Shown piece by piece: positions 43,878 to 53,618 of a stretch of 61,101 nt of DNA (positions are counted from its first letter, which is position 1; each line of letters begins with the position of its first letter). A program made the position numbers and the translations under genes. Under the pieces are notes generated by a model. It searched no databases, was not told where the DNA came from, and worked only from the letters and a program-made list of their open reading frames with translations. This DNA comes from CAYYIS01 sp964470965 (GTDB taxonomy: Bacteria; JAAXHH01; JABIQT01), in contig CAYYIS010000032.1 of the NCBI GenBank assembly GCA_964470965.1, forward strand, positions 1 to 61,101, given 5' to 3'.

Positions 43878-45488
43878 ATGCGATATTTCATATTATTGTG
43901 TTTGGTAATAGGGCTATCCCTTACAGACGATACGGGGATATTTATGTCCGCCCGGATTTTGAGCCAGGAAAATCCGGAAATGACGCTGAATCCGGAAGAT
44001 GAGGAACGGCTTCTGCGGGATGTATTTTATTTCAGGCAATTGATCGACGAGAATCCGACCAATCCGGATCATTATTTTAATCTCGGGCTTGCGGCGTTAA
44101 ACTTAGGTAAACTGGGAACCGCCGGTGCTGCGTTTGAGGTAGTGATATCCCACAGGGAAACAGATAGCGAAGCCCAGTATAACCTCGGCATTATTTATGC
44201 CCGGCAACAGAAGTACGATCAGGCGGCAGAGGCGTTTGAGGCCTGCATACGCCTCAAACCATCCGAGGCAAAGGCGCACTATAACCTCGGATTGACGTAT
44301 CGCCACCAGAGCCGTTTTGTAGAGTCGGTTAAGGCTTTTGCAAAAGCTGTGGAGCTTGAAGCCGGTAATCCGATATTCCATTTCACCCGTGGAGGGGTAG
44401 AAGCCGTTCTGGGTGCTTATGATCAGGCAATAGCTTCTTATTCTAATGCTTTAGCATTAAATTCTGGGTATCTTCAGGCGGAGTTCGCCAAAGGTGAGGT
44501 GCTGTTGAAGATCCAAAGATTTGAGGAGGCAAAAACTTCATTCCAGAGGGTTCTCCAGCTGGACCCGCGTTCGGCCGACGCCCAATATCAACTGGGCGTG
44601 ATCGCATTGACCGAGGGAAACATCGGTGAAGCCATCAACGCATATAGAGCTGCGCTTCTAGTAAATCGATACCATCCAGGAGCGTTATCTGGCCTAGGCC
44701 TCGCGCTGGCACGAAGCGGTGAGACCGAGGAGTCTATCGAAACCTATGAACTGGCAGTGAAAATGGCCCCAGATGCCCCGGAGCAACATTATAGCCTTGG
44801 GATGGCTTACCTGCAAAGGCAGCAGTATGACTCGGCAGAAGTCTCTCTAAAGAAGGCAATCCAGCTGGATCCGGCCTATGCAGAGGCTTATTATGCGCTT
44901 GCAAATACGTACACCGCTATGGGCAGGAAAAATGAGGCCGCGCAGCAGAGCGGTATATTTACCAAACTGAGCGCCATACAGAAAGAAGTCGATCAGGCGG
45001 CTGATATGGTGCGCCGGTACCCGGACCGAGCGGAAGCCCACTTTGGACTGGCGACGGCCAATGCAAAATTTGGGAAATACGCGGAGGCGGTAAACGAATT
45101 TAAAATCGCGACTGAATTATCCCCTCGATATGCAGAAGCGTACAATAATCTTGGGGTCGTCCTGGTGGAACTTCGCCGATTCGAAGATGCGAGGGCCGCC
45201 TATCGCAAGGCGATCGACCTGGAACCAAAGTTCGTAGACGCGTACACGAATCTTGCCTGGTTGTTCGCAGAGTACGGCGAAGACCTGGACCGGGCCCTCG
45301 AACTTGCTGATGAAGCGGTGCGCCTTTCGCAAGACGTAGTGACCTATGAAACGCTCGCCATGGTGTTTAACGCCCGTGAAGAATATAAAAAATCTGATCA
45401 GGCTATGCAGCGGGCGCTTCAGCTGGGCCAGGACAATCCGTTTCTGAAACAGCGATGGGAATTAATGAAGGAAAAAAGGGAAAACTAG
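43878..45488 (+). CDS. Exported TPR-repeat protein
   Basis: A 536-residue protein with a hydrophobic signal-like N-terminus (MRYFILLCLVIGLSL). I count about 13 tetratricopeptide repeats from residue 55 to the end, with the usual pattern (AEAYNNLGVVLVELRRFEDA). One linker (near 365-380) breaks the array. It forms a superhelical scaffold for binding partners, likely in the periplasm. It lies 68 bases after the cytochrome and one base before the propeller gene, so it belongs to the same transcript. Confidence 0.9.
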   Translation: MRYFILLCLVIGLSLTDDTGIFMSARILSQENPEMTLNPEDEERLLRDVFYFRQLIDENPTNPDHYFNLGLAALNLGKLGTAGAAFEVVISHRETDSEAQYNLGIIYARQQKYDQAAEAFEACIRLKPSEAKAHYNLGLTYRHQSRFVESVKAFAKAVELEAGNPIFHFTRGGVEAVLGAYDQAIASYSNALALNSGYLQAEFAKGEVLLKIQRFEEAKTSFQRVLQLDPRSADAQYQLGVIALTEGNIGEAINAYRAALLVNRYHPGALSGLGLALARSGETEESIETYELAVKMAPDAPEQHYSLGMAYLQRQQYDSAEVSLKKAIQLDPAYAEAYYALANTYTAMGRKNEAAQQSGIFTKLSAIQKEVDQAADMVRRYPDRAEAHFGLATANAKFGKYAEAVNEFKIATELSPRYAEAYNNLGVVLVELRRFEDARAAYRKAIDLEPKFVDAYTNLAWLFAEYGEDLDRALELADEAVRLSQDVVTYETLAMVFNAREEYKKSDQAMQRALQLGQDNPFLKQRWELMKEKREN

Positions 45489-45489
45489 A

Positions 45490-46656
45490 ATGTTGAAAAT
45501 GTTACACTCAAAGAAATTTCAGATTGCTCCAACACTAGCATGCTTGATCATACCCTCTCTGATTGTGATGGGATGTTCAGAAACCAGTGATGACGGGATG
45601 TGGCGGGGACGGATCGAAGTGGAAGAGGGCGTCCAGAGAATCCATAACGATTGGCCGATAATGCATCATCCCGATAGCCTGATGCATGTCGAATTTGCAC
45701 AGGATCTTGTGATAGAAGGCCTTGCAAATGACACGGACCGCAGTTTCCCGAATCCATACGGCGTCACCACGGGCACTCAAGGCGAGATCTACATAGCCGA
45801 TGCCGTGAATAGTCGTATCCTGAAGTTTGATGAGGGTGGCACGTTTGTGGAATCGGTAGGATCAAAGGGCCACGCCCCCCTGCAGTTTCAGGAACCTGTC
45901 GATATGGCCATCGATAAAGAGGGACGGCTGTATGTGCTGGATTTTCAGATTCAGCGTATCACCGTGTTCACCCCTGACCTCGAATTACACGATATATTCC
46001 AGGTTCACGTCAAACAGCCGCGCCGCATACGTGTAGATGCAGAGGGAAATATTCTGGTATTCGCGATCACACAACATGACCTTATCTATAAATATGAGCC
46101 TAATGGCAATTTTTTAGAGTCTTTCTACGATCCGCTGGAGTCGGTCCGGATCGTGGGTAACGTCGAACAACTCATCGCCTATTCCGACGCTGGCATGGTG
46201 ACAACAGACGACGGATATGTGTTCGTATCCGCACGACACCCCTACCGTATACGAAAATACGATCGTGTGTCAGGACTTGCTCTGGAATTCAATCGTGCCA
46301 CACCGTTTGAACTGTCTATGTTTGATATTGCGTTGGCTACAGAAGATGGTGTGGCGCCGGTGGGGCAATCCGGTGCGCTTGCGGTGTTGCCGGACGGAAG
46401 AGTTTTGAATATGCTTCAGTATCAGGAATACACGTTGGACGGTGTTAGCAACCAGGGGTTGCCCCAGCTCAAACTTGCTAGTTTAGACAGGTGGATCGAT
46501 GTATTCACGGCGGAAGGCAAATGGCAGATGACCACTAAAATCCAGCTACCCGGCTTCCCGGTTCATACGGACCCGCAGGGCAGGGTGTACTTCAGCACCC
46601 TCAATCCGCCGCGTGTCATTCGATACACGCCAGAATTTCCTGAGGGGGTAAATTAA
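45490..46656 (+). CDS. NHL-type beta-propeller lipoprotein
   Basis: A 388-residue protein with a lipoprotein signal ending IVMGC. The body has NHL-like blades such as NPYGVTTGTQGEIYIADAVN, EPVDMAIDKEGRLYVLDF and RIRVDAEGNILVF, giving a six-bladed propeller. Members of this type bind peptides, sugars or partner proteins; no enzyme motif is visible. It begins one base after the TPR stop and overlaps the next ATG by one base (TAATG), so translation is tightly coupled. Confidence 0.85.
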   Translation: MLKMLHSKKFQIAPTLACLIIPSLIVMGCSETSDDGMWRGRIEVEEGVQRIHNDWPIMHHPDSLMHVEFAQDLVIEGLANDTDRSFPNPYGVTTGTQGEIYIADAVNSRILKFDEGGTFVESVGSKGHAPLQFQEPVDMAIDKEGRLYVLDFQIQRITVFTPDLELHDIFQVHVKQPRRIRVDAEGNILVFAITQHDLIYKYEPNGNFLESFYDPLESVRIVGNVEQLIAYSDAGMVTTDDGYVFVSARHPYRIRKYDRVSGLALEFNRATPFELSMFDIALATEDGVAPVGQSGALAVLPDGRVLNMLQYQEYTLDGVSNQGLPQLKLASLDRWIDVFTAEGKWQMTTKIQLPGFPVHTDPQGRVYFSTLNPPRVIRYTPEFPEGVN

Positions 46657-47187
46657 TGAGTCGCTGGTTCCCTATGTTCGGTGTGATTTCCCTGTTGCTG
46701 GCGTGCCAGTCGTCGCCCCCTGAGGACCTGCCGGCGATAGGAGGTGCGTTTGTGGGATATTCGTATTCAGAAACGCCCGTGGTCCAAGAAGAGATCGACG
46801 TGGGCTACGGCTACACGTTGAAATTCCGGGCTTATGACCTTGGTGAAGATGCCCGTTTTGTGATTTATGCAGAAAAGCAGCAGGCGGGCGGGTATTACAA
46901 CGGGATAGTACGTCTCGGGATTCAGGATCCAGACGGCAATGCGTTCACCATTTACAGAAATCATGACGCTGAAGTCGTTGATCGGCCAATCCTCTGGAAA
47001 GTCCGAACCGCAGGTATGCACAACGTCACCGTCACGTTGATGATATTCGACTCGATTGAAAAGCAGATGGAGTTCGAAGTTCCGTTAGTACGGCAACCGG
47101 TTTCTCTGGCATTGATCGGTGGTGTCGCCGCTTTCCTCATCATCGTGGTTGGCATTATAGGATACTCTCTGAAAAAACGACAAAGCA

Positions 47188-47195
<8 letters not shown>
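46656..47195 (+). CDS. Small lipoprotein with C-terminal membrane helix, unknown
   Basis: A 179-residue protein I do not recognise. It has a lipoprotein signal ending LLAC (C17), a soluble middle of about 120 residues with strand-rich pattern (YTLKFRAYDLG, HNVTVTLMIFD) and a C-terminal transmembrane helix (about 150-172) followed by KKRQSSA. The topology, lipid at one end and helix at the other with a positive tail inside, suggests inner-membrane anchoring with the middle in the periplasm. It overlaps both neighbours. Confidence 0.75.
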
Positions 47196-48906
<1,711 letters not shown>

Positions 48907-48936
48907 CGTCCTCGGGACGATCCCCGCCCGATAACT

Positions 48937-50403
48937 TTAACCGTTCTTGCGCTGAGTATCCACCCACAGTTTGCGTTTGACGAAGTCGACTTCTTCTGCG
49001 TTAAAGAAACGTGCGGCTACAAGCAGTACGGGATACAAAAGTAAAAGATAGCCCTTGTAAATCCACGAAGCATCAATTTCTGGCACAAACCTCAACGTGA
49101 AGATTCCACCTGCAATCAGAACAATTTTGATGAGCCGCGACCATTCGTACGGGATGGGATAGTAGCGCGTCGTCAGAAGATATAAGCCAATAACCATGAC
49201 CGCATATCCCAGGATTGAGGCGACGGCTGCTCCCTGCATGTCCATAGCTGGGATCAGTATCAGATTGGCTCCCACACATGTGAGAGCGGCTGCACCGGTG
49301 ACGATCGGCAGGTATATGGTTTTCTTTTCGATATAAACACCGGCCACAAGGTTGACGTACACCCCGTAGAGAATGTAGGCACCCAGAAAAAAAGGCACCA
49401 GGTCGGTCCCTGCCCAAAAGGCGCTGCCGAAGAATGTATGGCTTCCTATCTGCAGTCTAACCAGATCATCTATATACAATGAAATCCCAAGGAAAACGCC
49501 GCCGGTGATCAACAGAAAATAGGTCAGCACTCTGGAGAAAATGGTCTTGGCATCTTCCTGCTCAGAGGTCTCCAAAAAGAACGGCTGCCATGCCAGACGA
49601 AAGACATTGACGAACAGCAGCATCCCAACACCAAGCTTCCGGGCAGCGCTGTAAACACCTACGGAATCGACACCCATCATGCGTTCGATCATGAACCGGT
49701 CGGTCATCTCTATGATGATGACCGCGCCTGCAGCCGGAAGATAGGGCAGGGCAAACTTTAAGAGTTCTTTCATCCGCTGCCGGGACCAGCCCGCCGCCAG
49801 ATGGCGGGCGGTGAGTATGCTCAAAACCAGACAAGCAATACCGGAACCTGCGATGTTACTGATCAGAATGCCTTTAACTCCCATGCCCAGGTACACCACC
49901 AGCCAGATGTTTCCTACCAGTTCGAGCATTACTTTGGCCAATTTCAGTGTGGCGAACAGCATTGGTCGGCCCTCACCGCGCAATCGGGCAAACGGGATTA
50001 TGTTGAGGGCGTCCAGGCCAAGGACTATCGCAGCAAGTTTTACGTAAATGCTGAATGATCCCGATTGGGAAATGATGGGACCGATCTGCGGCGCAAAAAA
50101 GAAAACGAGTCCCGTAAATCCGGCGGATGTAACAATGATCGTAAGGTAACCGGTGCTGAGCACCTGTGCCTTCCGGGATTTATCGATTAGGTAATACCGG
50201 AGAAACGCAGACTCCATGCCATAGGCGAACAGGACATTCATCAAGGCTATAAAGGCATAGATCAGGGTTGCGTTACCGTATTCGGCGGCGGTAAGAACAT
50301 TGGTGTAGATGGGGACCAGTAGAAAAGCGACGGAACGACCGAGCACATCGCTGAGGCCGTAGAGCGCGGAATGACTGAGCAGGCGTTTCAGGCTATTGAT
50401 CAT
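48937..50403 (-). CDS. Polysaccharide flippase (Wzx/MATE-like superfamily)
   Basis: An inner-membrane lipid-linked-oligosaccharide flippase of the MOP superfamily (488 aa). About 14 hydrophobic helices are visible, and the opening LKRLLSHSALYGLSDVLGRSVAF is typical of Wzx-type O-antigen exporters. No glycosyltransferase gene lies nearby. It is the last of three minus-strand genes that share the promoter at 52573-52601 and starts 12 bases after the TolB-like gene. It converges with the ASPIC/UnbV gene. Confidence 0.88.
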   Translation of the reverse strand: MINSLKRLLSHSALYGLSDVLGRSVAFLLVPIYTNVLTAAEYGNATLIYAFIALMNVLFAYGMESAFLRYYLIDKSRKAQVLSTGYLTIIVTSAGFTGLVFFFAPQIGPIISQSGSFSIYVKLAAIVLGLDALNIIPFARLRGEGRPMLFATLKLAKVMLELVGNIWLVVYLGMGVKGILISNIAGSGIACLVLSILTARHLAAGWSRQRMKELLKFALPYLPAAGAVIIIEMTDRFMIERMMGVDSVGVYSAARKLGVGMLLFVNVFRLAWQPFFLETSEQEDAKTIFSRVLTYFLLITGGVFLGISLYIDDLVRLQIGSHTFFGSAFWAGTDLVPFFLGAYILYGVYVNLVAGVYIEKKTIYLPIVTGAAALTCVGANLILIPAMDMQGAAVASILGYAVMVIGLYLLTTRYYPIPYEWSRLIKIVLIAGGIFTLRFVPEIDASWIYKGYLLLLYPVLLVAARFFNAEEVDFVKRKLWVDTQRKNG

Positions 50404-50415
50404 GGATAGTCTTGG

Positions 50416-51381
50416 CTACTCATGTTGCGTCCAGTCCGGAGCGTATTCGTCGTTCGGTTTGGACGTGAATCGTTTAGTTACCGAGTCGTCAATCTGCACA
50501 GCATAAAAATCGCGAGCGGTTCTGTTAAAAACATTAACCCCAGGGCCCGAGAAGATGACCCGCTGTCCGTCAGGTGACCAGGTCAGAGGGCCCGGTTGGC
50601 CGATTCCTCCTTCGATAAAGGTGACCTGACGGGGAACCAGAGCAATACCCTCGGTAACGTACAGCTGAAAATTGGTGGTGTCATCAGGCGCGCCTATAAA
50701 AGCAATCCGCTGCCCATCGGGTGACCACCTGGGGAAATTTATACGATCCATACCTACATCGACGGTACTCAGTTGAAGACCGGGAAAGGACAGCAGGTTC
50801 AGGTCTGCACCGGGTCGGTCCGGCAATCCAGAGAGGAACGCAATTCGTGCACCGTCGGGTGACCAGTCGGGTACGAACCGATTGGGCAGCGCATCGGCCG
50901 CTCGGTGGCGAACCAGTGTCTGGACATCTAGAATAAACAGCTGCCGCCTGTCATTTCGAAAACCTCTGGTTGTGTTGATCAGCGCGATATGCTTGCCGTC
51001 GGGAGCCCACGAAAATTCCAGATCACCTTCCGGGTGGATCACCGTATCGAACAACCCCTGGACGTTTGTACCATCGTCGTTCACCACATACAATCGAAAG
51101 AATCCAGGGACTCCTTCCCGATCGGATAGGAACGCAATTTTGGTACCATCGGGCGACCACCTGGGTGCAAGGTCGTCCGTCGGGGAATCGAATAGACGAT
51201 AAGAATTGTGGGGGTCGTTTGGCTGGATGACGAACAGCTGGGGAACGTAATTCACGAATTCGGTGTAAACGATTCGTCCCCGCAACCGGGTCGGCCCTAC
51301 AGGTTCCTGACTACGTTCACATACCGAGCTTATAAGTAGGATGGGGATTAGGATGAGGGCTGAGGGGTTTTTATTGTTCAT
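50416..51381 (-). CDS. TolB-like beta-propeller protein (WD40-like PD40 repeats)
   Basis: An exported protein of 321 aa from ATG 51381. Six PD40 blades are clear: DLAPRWSPDGTKIAFLSD, LEFSWAPDGKHIALIN, FVPDWSPDGARIAFLSG, NFPRWSPDGQRIAFIG, PLTWSPDGQRVIFSG and the closing YAPDWTQ. The N-terminus MNNKNPSALILIPILLISS looks like a signal, with C24 in a poor lipobox. A GTG at 51438 would add another hydrophobic stretch, which is less likely. It lacks the N-terminal domain of true TolB, so it is a propeller relative and not the Tol-Pal component itself. Confidence 0.8.
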   Translation of the reverse strand: MNNKNPSALILIPILLISSVCERSQEPVGPTRLRGRIVYTEFVNYVPQLFVIQPNDPHNSYRLFDSPTDDLAPRWSPDGTKIAFLSDREGVPGFFRLYVVNDDGTNVQGLFDTVIHPEGDLEFSWAPDGKHIALINTTRGFRNDRRQLFILDVQTLVRHRAADALPNRFVPDWSPDGARIAFLSGLPDRPGADLNLLSFPGLQLSTVDVGMDRINFPRWSPDGQRIAFIGAPDDTTNFQLYVTEGIALVPRQVTFIEGGIGQPGPLTWSPDGQRVIFSGPGVNVFNRTARDFYAVQIDDSVTKRFTSKPNDEYAPDWTQHE

Positions 51382-51454
51382 AGGATGTAATACGAAAAAC
51401 ACGGCGAATACGAATTGGATCGTTAGAATCTTTGCCACACTCGCCGTGAAGACC

Positions 51455-52525
51455 CTATTTCAGCCTCCATTCACCGTGGGTGCGTGAAGTAGGATCGTTT
51501 TTGTCGAATAACACCAGGCGGAGCAATTTCGTTTCCGGTCCGAGTATAGCCCGCCCGAAGGGATCTTGGTAAGGGAAACGGATATCTATCTGGCGGGACT
51601 TCCTGGCCATGGCTATACCGCCAGCGCCTACATTTCCGCGGGGAACCAGTGAGGATGGTTCCGGCGCTTCCATCTCGAAACTTTCGATGATGGCGTCCGG
51701 TTCGAACTGGTTACGCTCGTGATCTTCCACGAAGATCACCCATCTGTCCGGGTTGACGTAACTCTCATGTAAAAAGGTGGAAAGTATCAAACGGATCATA
51801 AACATCCGGCGGGGATTCTTCGATGCCAGATTATCCGTCTGCTTTGCCTCCGGGCCTGGGGCACCCATGATGAATCCGGATGCCGCGGTTTCCGCTGCTA
51901 TCAGGACGGAATCATAAAGCGTGGCAGTGACCATCAATGGAAACCGTTCAGTGCCGGAGCTGTTGCCACCGGGGCCGAACACGAGGGTTCGGAGGTCTTT
52001 CAGATCATTGTAGCTCATGCCCTTAACATCTTCAGTAAGAGAAATATTGGCGATCGTTCTCACGCCCAGTCCAGTGAACGTATCACGCCGAGAGCGCGCC
52101 ATCATGAATTCCAGCTCCTGGGGAGACCCCTTCAGGTCGGGCATCACGATGCGCTCGAATTTAGCCAGTTGTTCCACCGTTAATTCGGCGTGAATAAAAG
52201 TCGCAATCTGTTGAATATTCGCGGTCGCCCTTGTGCGTGCTTCCTCAACTTGGGGCATGTTGAGAACTTCCCGTTCATCGATGTGGCCTTGACTACGACC
52301 CAGATCCTGCCGCACCTGGCGCACCGTCCGGATGTAGGATTCCACCTCAGTTATGATTGCTCTGGCGTGACCGGAGATTACCGCCGTTTGCGCCGGGGTA
52401 AGGTCTAGGTAGTCGTGCAATGCTTCGAAATCCAGCAAAGAGGCGGTGTCATCACAGGCCGTGGATAGGAGATACAGCAGTGACAGACCGATCGCTGTTC
52501 GACGCCGGGAGGAAAGACGTATCAT
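51455..52525 (-). CDS. Lipoprotein of unknown function with LTxxQ-like helices
   Basis: An exported protein of 356 aa; the signal ends LLSTAC. The first 110 mature residues are helical and contain LTPAQTAVI and LTVEQLAKF, recalling the LTxxQ motifs of Spy/CpxP periplasmic chaperones. The remainder (about 150-356) is unrecognised and ends in beta-rich sequence (IDIRFPYQDPFGRAIL). ATG 52525 is preferred: the consensus promoter at 52573-52601 puts the transcript start near 52566, which excludes a start at 52567. ATG 52537 is possible. It heads the operon with the TolB-like gene and flippase. Confidence 0.72.
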   Translation of the reverse strand: MIRLSSRRRTAIGLSLLYLLSTACDDTASLLDFEALHDYLDLTPAQTAVISGHARAIITEVESYIRTVRQVRQDLGRSQGHIDEREVLNMPQVEEARTRATANIQQIATFIHAELTVEQLAKFERIVMPDLKGSPQELEFMMARSRRDTFTGLGVRTIANISLTEDVKGMSYNDLKDLRTLVFGPGGNSSGTERFPLMVTATLYDSVLIAAETAASGFIMGAPGPEAKQTDNLASKNPRRMFMIRLILSTFLHESYVNPDRWVIFVEDHERNQFEPDAIIESFEMEAPEPSSLVPRGNVGAGGIAMARKSRQIDIRFPYQDPFGRAILGPETKLLRLVLFDKNDPTSRTHGEWRLK

Positions 52526-52572
52526 ACCTATTTCCATGTTCGTGATGGGAAAAAAGCTGAAAGACACGGCCT

Positions 52573-52601
52573 ATTGTACCGCGGTTGACGGGTGGTGTCA
52601 A
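52573..52601 (-). promoter_or_regulatory. Near-consensus sigma-70 promoter of lipoprotein operon
   Basis: On the minus strand, TTGACA (52601-52596), 17 bases and TACAAT (52578-52573). The -35 is perfect and the -10 matches 5 of 6. It lies 48 bases before the ATG at 52525. Confidence 0.75.
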
Positions 52602-52713
52602 GCGGTTTGCAGGGAATTGGCTTGCCGCGCTTGACCCTATAGGATATGTTAAAATGACAATAGAAAGAACTCCATTCATATTTCACGTTCATATCCCAAA
52701 TAAGTTTCCAGAT

Positions 52714-53472
52714 ATGTCACACCGATCTGATGAAGCACTCCTGTTCGGGAGAAACCCTGTGATCGCGGCGTTGCGCGCCGATCGCAGCATCAACAAAATA
52801 CTGATTGCTAAAGGCACTTCCGGGCAGGAAATCGATACCATCACGGGGCTGGCCCGGAAGAACGGGGTGGTCTATCAGTTTGTGGATCGCCGTCAGTTGG
52901 ATACGTTGGTGCGGGGCAGTCACCAGGGAGTGGCGGCGTACGGATCGGAACGCGCTTATGTAGAAGTTGCCGACCTGCTATCGGCTGCAGAAACGCGTGG
53001 CGAACCACCGTTTCTGATGGTTCTGGACGGCATCCAGGATCCCCATAACCTGGGATCGATCATCCGGTCAGCGGACGCTACTGGTGCGCATGGTATCGTT
53101 ATACCCCGTCGGAATGCGGCGGGGATTACGTCGGTTGTCGTCAAAGCATCTGCCGGAGCGGTGGATTACATGCCGGTTGCCCGAATACCGAATGTAAAGC
53201 AGGCACTGGAAGGGCTAAAATCTCAAGGAGTTTGGTGCATCGGCCTGGAAGCGGACGGTGAAAAATCGTTTACTCAGATGGATTATGCCGGACCTGTAGC
53301 CATCATCGTGGGCAGCGAGGGAAAAGGCATACGTCCACTGGTCAGGCGGACCTGTGATTCGGTCGTTCGCCTACCTATAGGCGGGCATACCGGGACGTTG
53401 AATGCATCGGTGGCCGCGGCGATCGTGATGTATGAGGTTTTCCGCCAGCGGCGAACTGCACAAAAGAGTTGA
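52714..53472 (+). CDS. rlmB: RlmB-type 23S rRNA 2'-O-methyltransferase (SpoU family)
   Basis: A SPOUT methyltransferase that methylates the ribose of a 23S rRNA guanosine (252 aa from ATG 52714). The N-terminal L30e-like substrate domain starts LLFGRNPVIAALRA. The SpoU motifs are clear: DGIQDPHNLGSIIRSADATG (motif 1, with the catalytic Asn and Arg), IIVGSEGKGIRPL (motif 2) and LPIGGHTGTLNASVAAAI (motif 3, cofactor knot). The frame is open 43 codons upstream; ATG 52654, after AGGA, is an alternative start. The exact target nucleotide is taken from the family. Confidence 0.9.
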   Translation: MSHRSDEALLFGRNPVIAALRADRSINKILIAKGTSGQEIDTITGLARKNGVVYQFVDRRQLDTLVRGSHQGVAAYGSERAYVEVADLLSAAETRGEPPFLMVLDGIQDPHNLGSIIRSADATGAHGIVIPRRNAAGITSVVVKASAGAVDYMPVARIPNVKQALEGLKSQGVWCIGLEADGEKSFTQMDYAGPVAIIVGSEGKGIRPLVRRTCDSVVRLPIGGHTGTLNASVAAAIVMYEVFRQRRTAQKS

Positions 53473-53497
53473 CATATCAGCGTCGGCAACATACAGT
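53469..53497 (+). promoter_or_regulatory. Sigma-70-like promoter of ppdK
   Basis: TTGACA (53469-53474, overlapping the rlmB stop), 17 bases and TACAGT (53492-53497). The -35 is perfect and the -10 matches 4 of 6. The leader to ppdK would be about 115 bases and contains a small GCGAC/GTCGC hairpin near 53563-53580. Confidence 0.5.
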
Positions 53498-53618
53498 TAC
53501 ATCTTCATTCGTACGTTAACATACAGACTGCAACCTGTTGAAATTTAAGTTGATGCACCAATTTGCGACCTGATTTGTCGCGACGCGGTGCCCTTTATTT
53601 AAGGAGATAGCTGAACGT

